Assembly: GCA_028023455.1 (NCBI GenBank)
Contig: JAQFVV010012477.1
Location: forward strand, 2,877,865-2,941,864
Direction of reading: 5' to 3'
DNA from: Epiperipatus broadwayi
Taxonomy: Eukaryota > Onychophora > Udeonychophora > Euonychophora > Peripatidae
Length of the DNA stretch: 64,000 nucleotides
Part shown: positions 51,791 to 64,000 of the stretch, piece by piece
Numbering within the stretch: position 1 is the first letter of the stretch
Layout: each line of letters starts with the position of its first letter
Made by a program: the position numbers and the translations under genes
The notes under the pieces: model-generated
The model's input: only the letters and a program-made list of their open reading frames with translations
Told to the model about the DNA's origin: nothing
Database searches by the model: none

Positions 51791-54045
<2,255 letters not shown>

Positions 54046-54600
54046 TTGAAATAAGTTAATAAGCGCTATCGGCAAATTCTACAAGAATATAATAAATAAA
54101 CATAATGATCCACAAAATGAACCTAAACCACGAATAAGCCTTCCATATATTCCTATGGTAGTAAATAAACTAAGAAACATATGTGCTAACACATATAATG
54201 TTAGCTTTAGATTTCCTACATCATTGAATAAATTGTAGAATAATGCAAAAGACAGAATATTATCAGATCTTGTTTCCCAAGTGATTCATAAAATTGTGTG
54301 CAACACCCTCTATTGCAAAACTGTCTATTACAGTGAATCATAGGTAATTAAATCAACAACGATTGTCCAGCACCCGTATTTACAGAGCAAAACAAAATAA
54401 TAAATATAAATAATTTTTCCTTGAACATGAATGCACTATGGGACATCTTTTAATCCAAATAATGTTTGTAGAAAGCTATGATAGAAAACAAAAACATATG
54501 GATGCATGAGCAACTGCAAAAGATCCTACAGCAATTAATAAAGAAGAAGCATATGTTCTTTTATGAAAAAGTGGAATATTTGAATGTCTCTCTTACATAA
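54046..54600 (+). pseudogene. Penelope-like element relic, linker plus GIY-YIG
   Basis: One frame reads FYKNIINKHNDPQNEPKP, then RISLPYIPMVVNKLRNI and SFRFPTSLNKL, the PLE linker between RT and endonuclease. It then reads VIHKIVC...KTVYYSES at the place of the GIY and YIG motifs. After a frameshift, FLEHECTMGHLL matches the H...TGH part, and a PTAINKEEAYVLL-like tail follows. The glycine of YIG is replaced and stops are present, so it is inactive. It is clearly older than copies A and B at the window start. Confidence 0.7.
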
Positions 54601-55302
54601 TAAAATATATTCATTTAAAGGCGTAAAAAAGCCTAACATTTCAACTGCAAAATAAGATCTATGATTCTGGCCATGTTCTGACAAAAACATGCTTTGCACA
54701 ATATAGATTTAAATTATTTTTATCTTTTCGTAATACTTGTTTATAATGAGTTTATAATGATGTTTGATTATGAAACTACAGACAAGTGACTTTTGGTGAC
54801 TGTTCAAAGTGATAAACATGTTGAAAGAAAACAATAATCCAAATCAAGTATACACTAATATATGTATATTTCAAATATCAACATTTAATATAAGTGGTGG
54901 AAATTCATATCAAGGAATAATACAAGTACAACAGGAAGATATAATTGTGTTCACATAAACAACTTCTTACTTCACCTACCTTAATATGTAGAAGTACTTA
55001 TACAAAGTCACATACTTATGCTTAAGCCAATAATCTGGCCAAATTAGAGAGTGGTGGTGTTGATATGAGCAAATTTGCCAATGAAGAAACTTAATATAAT
55101 ACATTTGTCAGTAGATTTCATCATAATGTCCTATATATTTATTGCAGAAATATTATTATTTAATCACTGTATATCCCTACAGTAAAGCAAAAATTATTAG
55201 ATGCTATGCATTATACAGGGCAAAATTTTAAACAACATGGATGTTACAATTTTCTATGATGATCTTGACTGCACTTATAGTTTAATATAGCAGTCGTTAA
55301 GT
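54601..55302. other. Unassigned; scattered coding-like stretches
   Basis: Short stretches such as FNISGGNSYQGIIQVQQED (about 54880-54940, +) read like protein and lie upstream of the decayed frame at 55303. They may be its N-terminal part, but stops and frame changes prevent a firm join. Confidence 0.3.
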
Positions 55303-57018
55303 GAAAAGCTTGATCATATTGCATTGAGACCACTACCATCAATATATTTACCTGATGTTGTAACCTGGAACAGGATCATTATTGATTGATTTCTTTTACC
55401 CAAAACCATCAAAGAGTAAATACACTATAAATGTGTTTTTAATGTAACTTTCTCTGACATATGAAACACTGAGATCAATTCATCACATTGCAATGAATCT
55501 AAATGTAATTACATTTCCAAACTTGTTATCCCCTAGAATCTAATGATAACAAATGATAATATTTTTAATGCTATCATATAATTTAATTACTATTTTAGAG
55601 CATTGCAAATCTCTCCAAAAGACCTTTAATGGCTGCTTAAAAACATTTTAAAAGCTGATTGTGTAAATGGTACCACTTTATGTCAACCCAAAGATTTGGT
55701 AAAGCAACATTTGGATGATATTAATGCCATACTAAATATGAGGAATATAGTAGAAACTGAAACATTTATCTACATATTACATAAAGAAGCTTACCATCTA
55801 AAACTACTTCATAAACAGAAAACTATATATACAAAAAAAAACAACAATCATACCAATTTTATCAATGCTAGTAAAATTAACTGGAAACTGTGTCAGAATA
55901 ACCTTATCAATGCCAGTGGAATTCATTTCATAATCCAAGACAGCAATATCTTAATTGGTTTTAATGTTGAAGAGTTATATTTGATAATAAAAAATAACTT
56001 GTAGTCATTTACTAACATCCATTCACAAACCGATGTTGTAAAATATGTGAGCTGAAAAAATTCATTACTAGAAGTAAAATTACTAATGAGGCAATTCAAC
56101 TGAAATCACATACATTCAGATAAAATACTAGCTGAAGAACACAATAATTGGATGATATTTTTAATTCCAGTATAGTATAAATGTTACTATCACTTCTGTT
56201 CAAATAAAATTAATCTCCCTAATTTATCAACAGATGTCAGATTTTGTTGTAAAAAAAGTAGAAAAATAAATCTGAGGTTTATCTACTCGAGTCTAATAAT
56301 AATTGAAGACATAGATCCAATGATATTTATAATAAAAAATTTTAAAAATTGATGATTTGATTCTGCCTAAACAATCCAAATCAGACTATGCTATAAAACC
56401 ATATCTAGCATTTCAAGCCATATTCTTAGTCGAAAAAGTCACTGAATGAAAAATTGAATAAGTACACAGACTAAGTTACCTGTCAGAGAACTTTTAAGCC
56501 TGCATTTAATCAATTGGGAGTATCTTTTCTTGAACAACAATTATTACAACTACATCAACATTTAGTTTTCCAGAAATGTATTATTTATAGATCCGTTATA
56601 TTCGAGAATTATATCCTTCTCTCAAATGTATTCAAGATTGGAAATTGAAACAATAATAATACTCTTGTATGTGGTTTATCAAGATCCATTAATCAGACAG
56701 ATAGAACAACCTAATGAAAGTCTTAATTTCTCTCATGTGAAAGTTACAGTAAACACTGACCAATTCTTAGATAACATTATAGGCAGTGACTGAATTTATA
56801 TTACAAAAAGATCTGTCTTAAAATCTATGATTAAGCTATGAGAAAGACAAATAAAATTATTATTGATTGCGCATCAAAAAAAAAATATTGATTCCAGATT
56901 CCATTTTAAAGTTTGGCAATATTACAACTATATTTCGGATACTAATTTAAAATTGTTATATCTTTCAAAAAACAATGTCTTGATAAAATTTAAAAGTAAA
57001 AAAAACATCAACAAAGTA
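55303..57018 (+). pseudogene. Decayed long reading frame, unrecognised protein
   Basis: Frame 1 keeps coding character over about 570 codons despite about 18 in-frame stops (ten TGA, four TAA, four TAG). It includes LRPLPSIYLPDVVTWNRIII (about 55333-55392), a fully open 102-codon stretch (55696-56004) with VKQHLDDINAILNMRNIVET, and a final block with QIEQPNESLNFSHVKVTVNT and FHFKVWQYYNYISDTNLKLL. Near 56348 another frame briefly reads IDDLILPKQSKSDYAIKPYL, suggesting paired frameshifts. Excess TGA fits decay of CGA by CpG deamination. TGG is also used, so an alternative code is unlikely. I do not recognise the family; a mobile-element or host gene are both possible. It ends about 400 bp before the intact GPCR. 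Confidence 0.45.
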
Positions 57019-57300
57019 AAAATTTTTAAATATTAAACCTATTGTTCTGTTCATACTAAGTATAAAGGAATCGATTTTGTATGTGTATGTGTGTATACTT
57101 TAATATGTAACTCTAAGAAGTTTCGTGACAATGATTTGCACGCAATCAGAAACTAATGTCTATAATTCTTTTCCTTTACAAAAGAAGAAAAGACAAAAAA
57201 AAAAAGGGTAATAAATAAATTCAGATATGATCAAACAAAAAAACTCTTATTAAAACAAATAAATCAATACATTATTAATAAATAATATTAAGCAACTATC

Positions 57301-57308
57301 TATAAAAG
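57301..57308 (+). promoter_or_regulatory. TATA box candidate for the GPCR
   Basis: TATAAAAG lies 127 bp upstream of the GPCR start codon. A pyrimidine/A junction about 30 bp downstream could serve as initiation site, giving a 5' leader near 95 nt. Pattern-based only. Confidence 0.4.
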
Positions 57309-57427
57309 AAGGCAGTGTTCATTATTATTATTTACTGACAAAATATTTTGCTACGCTGTTTTAATATTGAAGAAATTTAAAAAAAAAAATTGCGTTTTTA
57401 TAAAATCTGTATTAAAATATTAAGAAG

Positions 57428-58438
57428 ATGATTCGTGATTTTTTTAGTATTAATTACACAAAGGACATTGATTGTAGTACGATTAGAATTTCGAATGTGA
57501 CAACTATATTCAATGATCACATTTTTTTTCATTCAACATTCCAATTAATTGTAACCAAAATTTGGCCAATTTTATGGGGCTTTGGTTTTATAGGTAACAT
57601 TCTAAATATTATTGTGTTTAAAAGAATAAATTTAGATATTCAAATGAAAAAAATGTTTATTCTTATTTGTGTATTAGATTTTGTAATTGTCAATTCCCAC
57701 TTACCTTATTTTTTTAACATATCTGATATTATGAAACCTCATCCTTGGCTAGAAATATACAGCAGCAGAATATTATTACCACTAGAGTATGGTTTAGCAA
57801 GCTGCAGCGTAATTTCTATTTTTTGGATATCACTTTACAGATTTATTGGAATTTATCGACCACACGATTATAAAACATGGATCACATCAAATAAAATTAA
57901 TCGAATCAAGATTGCTACAATACTTTTCCCAGTTTTGTTTAGTGTCTATTTAAAAGATCTTCATGTAACTTATGATATGTGCTACAAAAATCAACGCATA
58001 ACAATATGGAGAATGGATTCTAATTTTTTATTTTCTTTTTCATACATGTCAATGTTATTATGCCATCTTTTAATTCTATATGCTTTACCTTTATTAACAG
58101 CTTTTATTTTAAATGTTTATGTAATGATTAAATATTATCAAGTAAAAGACAAAAAATGTTACAGTGAATCAATAAATTTAAAAGAGTTTAAGTCCATGTT
58201 CATTTTGCTAAATGGAATGTTAATCTCACTTATGTTTAGTGGTTGTGTGTTTTTTATGATGATTATAGCTATTGTTTTTATAAGATTATATTCTGTAAAC
58301 ATTTCTTTATTATATTTTCTTCACTATATGATTTCAATATGTCTTATGTTTCTATACAGTAACTTTTGTATTTCCTTTTACGTTTACTTTTGCACTCACA
58401 AAGAATTTCGAAAGATTGTGCTGCAGTGGTTTATCTAA
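57428..58438 (+). CDS. Intronless class A (rhodopsin-like) GPCR, 336 aa
   Basis: Seven hydrophobic segments: TM1 about 40-64 with the GN motif (56-57), TM2 75-96 with Asp84, TM3 115-140 ending LYRF (Arg138 in the DRY position), TM4 158-178, TM5 208-236 with Pro221, TM6 254-284 without CWxP, and TM7 295-320 with NFCISFY (312-318) replacing NPxxY. A short helix 8 (KEFRK) follows. N-glycosylation sequons are at Asn9 and Asn23. Loop 2 keeps a cysteine (185), but the usual partner at the top of TM3 is Ser113, so the standard disulfide is missing. The NFxxxFY end resembles FMRFamide-receptor-like and other lophotrochozoan orphan peptide receptors; the ligand is unknown. The start has A at -3, and a paralogous pseudogene aligns from this ATG. 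It is likely a plasma-membrane sensory or peptide receptor of a locally duplicated family. Confidence 0.9.
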   Translation: MIRDFFSINYTKDIDCSTIRISNVTTIFNDHIFFHSTFQLIVTKIWPILWGFGFIGNILNIIVFKRINLDIQMKKMFILICVLDFVIVNSHLPYFFNISDIMKPHPWLEIYSSRILLPLEYGLASCSVISIFWISLYRFIGIYRPHDYKTWITSNKINRIKIATILFPVLFSVYLKDLHVTYDMCYKNQRITIWRMDSNFLFSFSYMSMLLCHLLILYALPLLTAFILNVYVMIKYYQVKDKKCYSESINLKEFKSMFILLNGMLISLMFSGCVFFMMIIAIVFIRLYSVNISLLYFLHYMISICLMFLYSNFCISFYVYFCTHKEFRKIVLQWFI

Positions 58439-60439
58439 CTCATCTCAAAAAAATAGCATATCATTAAAAAGCAGAATGATTGTTTTAAAATCATCTAATT
58501 ATTAGATATAAGTAGACTATTTGTTGCTTACATTATTCCAATTTAAATAATATAATTGTAATTTTTGTGTTTTTAAGTTATCCAACTATGCATGATTTAT
58601 ATCTTTACATTACCAATAATTATAAAGTTATTGTGAAATACAAGACGTTTTTTTATTAAACTTCGGTCATGTATTCATTAATCACCTGATGTGACCGCAA
58701 CAGAATTAAGGGTCATCTAGATTTCCATCTCTCTTATTTCACTGACTGCATTAAAACATTCAAAAATGAATATAATCCTTACCGATGTTACATGATAATG
58801 TATGAATGTATTTTTTTAATTTGTAATAATATTTTTATTAAATATACAAGCAACTTATAGTTTGTCTTTTTTAAATATTTTTATTGATCAATCTTTTCAA
58901 TTATTCATAAAAAAGTATAGTAATTGTTGAAATGAGTTAAAGTATCATCAATATAACACTAATCTGAATATATTTCATCAAAGTATTAAAAGTTATTGAA
59001 GAAATAAAATACTTTCATATGAGTACTTGAAATGTCTTTATGCGCACACATGTATACTGAGGAAATTTTAAATACTGGTTACTTTTCTGTACGGATTTGG
59101 TATCTCTTTCCTAAATTTTTCTTTCAATGTCCATACTTTACCAACAGTATTTTTACATCTGACAGACTAAATGACCGCGATCCGTGTAGGGTCAGAAATC
59201 GTAACATTCACAGTATTGATCACCTCTTTTCAATGACTGCAGCAATAGAAATGTTTGAAAGTGCGATCATATTTCATGTGTTCATTATATTCATAGCAAT
59301 TTCGACTTAAATCTTTTTTTATTATTCAAGAGTACATAAAAGTAAAAATAGGAAGGTTTTTTCCTCCCTTTCTGCCCGTGTAGTTATATATCTTAATGAG
59401 AATAGTTTTAGAAATGAGATATATATCTTATAATTACAAAGTCAAATATGACCAGACAATTGTTTTATATTTTCAACATCAATATTTTTTTATTTAAATG
59501 TCTTTTTTTTATTATTTTACAATGTGAAAAAAAATTGTTTGAATGTCATCATTTTTTAAATAAGAATGTTGTGTGTGATATTATATCAAGTTAATCTTCA
59601 TATATTGCGAATAAATTAAAAATTGAGTAATCATTTTATCTATAAGTCATTTTTAATAAATATTCATTATACTCTCAACAAATCACATGGCTTTCTATTA
59701 TTATTGTCAAACCTATATAGTGAAAGTTTAAACAATTTATGAATTTAAACAATAATGCTGAAATTCATATTTGATAGATTACATTATAATTAGGGATAAA
59801 AATACAAACAATGTTCACATTACATGCACAAATTATTGAACAGATCATAAATTTATATGCTTTTCCATTAAACTTATAGTTGCATTAAAGTAGGTATTCT
59901 AATCATATTCACACAAAAATGTTTCATTTTATAGAAGAATCCACTATATGTACATACTATAATGGAACATCTAATAGACACTAAATTGAAAATTTATATA
60001 TTCATGACTATCATATTACTGAAGCATGGAAATCTCTTAAGGAGTGTGTTTGTATACAAATAAATATTTTCTAGAGTTCATTAAAAAAGGAATCATGACT
60101 GGTTGCTGTCAATAATATTATTTGTGATTTCATTAAAATGAAGTGTGACATTTCCTCATGACAGAATAATAGAATAAATATGGAACAAGTTCAATTACTA
60201 TCAAGAAAGCATAAAATGATTTGCTTATTTAAAATTACAAAGGAATAGACATTCACTGACATGATTATTCTAGATTATTTCATGCATTAAAAGAAACATA
60301 TTGACCTAAAAATGATATCATAAACTCATTAAATCCAAAAATAACACCCTTTTTTGTGTGGTGATCATAATTGTTTGAACAAGTGTAAAAATATTTTGAA
60401 CAGTTTTTAAATAATCATACAAAAATTGAGATGACAATA
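58439..60439. other. 3' flank of the GPCR, then unassigned AT-rich DNA
   Basis: The first 80 bases align with the pseudogene's 3' flank. AATAAA at about 59001 is the first clear poly(A) signal downstream. A 92-codon frame at 59032-59310 (+) has no motif. Nothing else recognised. Confidence 0.45.
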
Positions 60440-61318
60440 ATGTGAAACGCTATAACCTTTGACAAATGCGCCTTAAAAATGCTTATGTGACAGCCAATCA
60501 GATGTAATAATGACTGCATGTGGAACTCTCAATTCAAAAACGCATGCCAGAAATACAAAAAAACATGGAACCACCCTCTTCTCTACTTATAATTATATAT
60601 AAATAAGACAGACTCAAGCATTCTGAACTAAGAGTGTGAAGTTTAAAACACCTTCACATTTAATTCACTAAAATAAACAATATGGAATCTTTCATTTTAC
60701 TATGAATAAATTTTCAAATCTAATGAAATGATAGTAACAAGTGTAAATATATTAACTTTATTAAGTGCAAGCATATGATATAATAAAAACATGAAAGACT
60801 AAAACCTTCGACAGATGTGTCTTAAAAAAGCTTATGTGTCAGCCAATTAGATGTAATAATGACTGCATGTGGAACTCTCAATTCAAAAACAGAAGCCAGA
60901 AATACAAAAAACATGGAACCACCCTCTTCTCTACTTATAATTATATATAAATAAGTTAGACTCAAGCATTTTTTACTAAGAGTGTGAAGCTTAAGACACA
61001 TTCACATTTAATTCACTAAATATTATATATAAATAAACAATGTGTAATCTTTCAATTTACCAAGAAGCAATTTTCAAATCTGATGAAATGATAGTAACAA
61101 ATGTAAATATATTAAATTAATTAAGTTCAAGCAGATGATATAATAATAATGTTCCACATGCAGTCGTTATTACATCTGATTGGCTGTCACATAAGCATTT
61201 TTAAGGCACACCTGTCAAACGTTTTAACCTTTCACATTATTATTATATCATCTGCTTGAACTTAATAAATTTAATATATTTACATTTGTTACTATCATTT
61301 CATTAGATTTAAAAATTG
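60440..61318. mobile_element. Tandem 350-bp array ending in an inverted copy (fold-back)
   Basis: Unit 1 starts at about 60440 (ACCTTTGACAAATGCGCC) and unit 2 at about 60790 (ACCTTCGACAGATGTGTC). Unit 2 is followed at 61151 by an inverted partial copy that runs to about 61318. Each unit holds CAGCCAATCAGATG or its variant (CCAAT box) and, about 105 bp on, ACTTATAATTATATATAAATAAG (TATA-like), then TCAAGCATT. The plan is that of the array at 47676, including the shared AGCCAATCAGATG word, CACCCT/CCACCCTCTTCTCT and a CACAWTTAAYTCACT phrase. The two therefore look like distant members of one family. Confidence 0.7.
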
Positions 61319-61735
61319 AAATGATAATTGTTAATCATATATACATTTTAACTACGCATTTTGATTTGGACAAAGATAGCCCAGCTTACTGAAGGCAAAA
61401 CAACTCTTGTAATTTTAAATTTGGAAGACTGCAGAAACTGATTATATACCTAGTAAACTGTTAAAATGTGTTTGTGATGTTAGCTTTACCAATATTGGAT
61501 TTTTTTTAGAAATGCATGGACCCACAAGATTGTACACTTGAACATAAAGATGCTTTTATTGTGTGAACATTATTGTTTTCCATTATAGCAGAGTCTCTTT
61601 CAATAATTTTGTTGAATAGCTTGTTTTCAACTATAAATTAGTGTTTCCAGAATGTTATGAGGGTTTAATGAATCAAGAAGAATCTAAAAATATTATTTTT
61701 GTTTCGAAGAAGAATGCAAGCGAAGTGAAAGTCAC
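61319..61735. other. Unassigned, upstream part of LINE relic possible
   Basis: No frame can be followed; it precedes the RT fragment directly. Confidence 0.35.
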
Positions 61736-61737
61736 AA

Positions 61738-61996
61738 AGAAGGGATTTATATATTGCTTATATTAATTTGGTCAAGGTATTTGATTCAGTTAATAGGATA
61801 AGTCTATGGCATTGTTTAAAATTAATTGCTAGTTTATCAAAATTTATTCATATAATAAAACTTCTATAAGATAAAATGAAAGTCGGTGTAATATACACAT
61901 AGATAATCTGATACACTTAAAATGAAAGCTTGTGATAACTAGGATGTGCTCCAACATTATTTTCAATTTGTATGACAATTGACTTTAGAACTATTT
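61738..61996 (+). pseudogene. LINE reverse transcriptase fragment
   Basis: Reads LYIAYINLVKVFDSVNRISL at about 61746-61805, the RT motif normally written FxDLxKAFDSVNR, here with the catalytic Asp of the first box replaced by Asn. It continues WHCLKLIASLSKFIHIIKLL and, after a frameshift, GCAPTLFSICMTIDF (about 61943-61987), matching the GCVLAPTLFxIF motif downstream. Spacing and order fit a non-LTR retrotransposon (CR1/RTE-like). Only this portion of RT survives. Confidence 0.72.
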
Positions 61997-62650
<654 letters not shown>

Positions 62651-64000
62651 ATATCATCATCAGTTAATATGAATGATTTTATTACGCGTTAGCATATCTG
62701 AAATAAGTTTTGCCAAGCTCTTATATTTACAGTATATACAATTTTACTACTTGTTGATCAAAACACTGTTAATCTTAAGTACATATACTATTTTCAAATA
62801 ATATTTTAATTATTAAATATTTAGTTTTTGGAATAACCCTTTTTATAAATTATTGAATACCATTATTCTCCGTTCTTGATTATATTGTCCGTGGTCGTTA
62901 AATAAAAGTTAGTTTATAAGTTATTATTATATTTACTTTATTATTAAGAATTTATTAATACATTATAAAATTTAAAGTTTATTTTTACTGTTGTCATTGG
63001 AATAATTAAATATTCTTTACTAACTATCTTTATTATATTTGGATAGTAGTAAAATTCTTCTTACTGATCCAAATATACCTTTAAAATAATAACATTTTAA
63101 ACTATTTGAATACTAAGAAAATTAAATTATTGATTAATAATTTCAACTTTGATTTTATTATTAGTTTTTCATTTCTTAAGTTATATGTTATGCCTTGCTT
63201 TTGGTCTCTTGTGTTCATTCTTACTGTTTACTTGATTCAGTAGAATTTTAAAATATAAGCTTTCCTCTTTTGTTTAAAACATTTAACCCAGTTTAATTTA
63301 GTAGTTAAATATTTTTTTTATTAGTCAAGCTTAGACCTCTTTGTCTTTATTTCATTATTATTTTGCCTTTTTTTAAAAATAATATCAATTTAATAGTTCA
63401 GGATCGCATTCTATATCACCAACATTGTAATCATAGCTCATGCATATTTTACTTTCTTTTATTTTCATCCTCATATAATATTAAGTCACTATCATAATTG
63501 ATTCATCCTTCATTGATTTCTATCCTATCACAACCTTAACTATTCATCACCCTAACACATTATTCTTTATCTTCTCCTCACTCTTAAGTTCATTCATTTT
63601 CATTAGTTAATTATTATTTGTTCTCCATCACCCTTTTAATCTTCCACATCTTTTTTCATTTTCATCCAATTCATAATTATAATTTCAAACTCATTCCATA
63701 AATATATGCCCTCCTGATTAATAAGTATTTAGTAGAATTACAAGTTAAATCTATCTTTTAATATTTTTATTTTAGATCTTTGAAGTTAATTTAATCAATG
63801 TACTTTATTTATTATTAGATATGAGATGTAAGGTTAATATCATGTAAGGTCAGTCGTGCACTTTGCTACCTTTCCTTAGAATTGTTCAGGCTTATGAAAG
63901 CCAGCCAGTTTTCATATAAACTTCTATTGTGTTTTGACCGCATTATATTCCCATTTGTTATTATGATTTATGTTCAAGGTTATGTTTTATAAGTGCTTTA
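62651..64000. repeat. AT-rich DNA with the repeat shared with 33040-33830
   Basis: 62960-63760 is the second copy of the roughly 800-bp diverged repeat: TTTGGATAGTAGTAAAATTC near 63040, ACTATCATAATTGATT near 63490, and the CATCC/CATTC-rich pyrimidine run 63450-63700. By position in the 29052 element, this would be the 3' part of another TGT...ACA element that continues beyond the window. No gene seen. Confidence 0.5.

Noticed and set aside
55303-57018. Use of a non-standard code (TGA as Trp), for example a mitochondrial insert
   Set aside because: TGG is used several times in the same frame, TAA and TAG also interrupt it, and no mitochondrial protein is recognisable.
60421-61328. 18-bp imperfect direct repeat (AAAAATTGARATGAYAAT) as target duplication of the second array
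   Set aside because: The first eight bases at the right edge are part of the repeat unit itself, so the match is weak evidence.

Overview
The window is AT-rich animal nuclear DNA: long (AAT)n, (CT)n and (TA)n microsatellites, Penelope-like retroelements, a tRNA-derived SINE with poly(A) tail and target duplication, fold-back elements, and one intronless rhodopsin-class GPCR. The mix of long AAT arrays, Penelope elements, a tRNA-Lys-type SINE head and an FMRFamide-receptor-like GPCR suggests a mollusc, perhaps a cephalopod. That placement is inference. There are no operons, rRNA genes, CRISPR arrays or intact tRNA genes.

Host coding content is very sparse. The only convincing intact gene is a 336-aa seven-transmembrane receptor at 57428-58438 (+). 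A decayed paralogue lies at 25983-27907 (+), sharing flanking sequence on both sides. It is split by a 904-bp TA-flanked inverted-repeat transposon at 26362-27265, and removing that transposon restores the local reading frame exactly.

Layout. 1-163: right end of a TGT...ACA element. 176-5735: Penelope-like element (PLE) complex with a main RT/GIY-YIG copy, a partial upstream copy, an inverted tail fragment, and a 2-kb repeat-filled spacer between 53-bp inverted arms. 5.8-12 kb: fold-back and tandem duplications and a 103-bp SINE. 13-20.9 kb: mostly unassigned sequence with CT and AAT arrays. 20.9-25.8 kb: TGT...ACA-type element with a nested palindromic PLE tail. 26-27.9 kb: GPCR pseudogene. 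29.05-34.07 kb: second TGT...ACA element. 34-41.4 kb: unassigned, with tandem repeats of about 118 bp and about 33.6 bp. 41.4-43.7 kb: LTR-like unit inserted in (TA)n. 43.69-50.35 kb: third TGT...ACA element carrying a nested fold-back array. 50.4-57 kb: LINE and PLE relics and an unrecognised decayed reading frame. 57.3-58.4 kb: intact GPCR. 60.4-61.3 kb: second fold-back array. 61.7-62 kb: LINE RT relic. 62.3-62.55 kb: ATT array. 62.96-63.76 kb: diverged repeat shared with 33.0-33.8 kb.

The main themes are (i) several element boundaries abutting short (TA)n tracts, with ACA on the left and TGT on the right of the tract; (ii) two such elements sharing a promoter-like module with identical CCAAT-to-TATAAA spacing; (iii) PLE tails duplicated in inverted orientation at two loci; and (iv) two unrelated tandem arrays of about 350-bp units that each end in an inverted copy and carry CCAAT and TATA boxes. 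All assignments come from reading the sequence; no database search was run.
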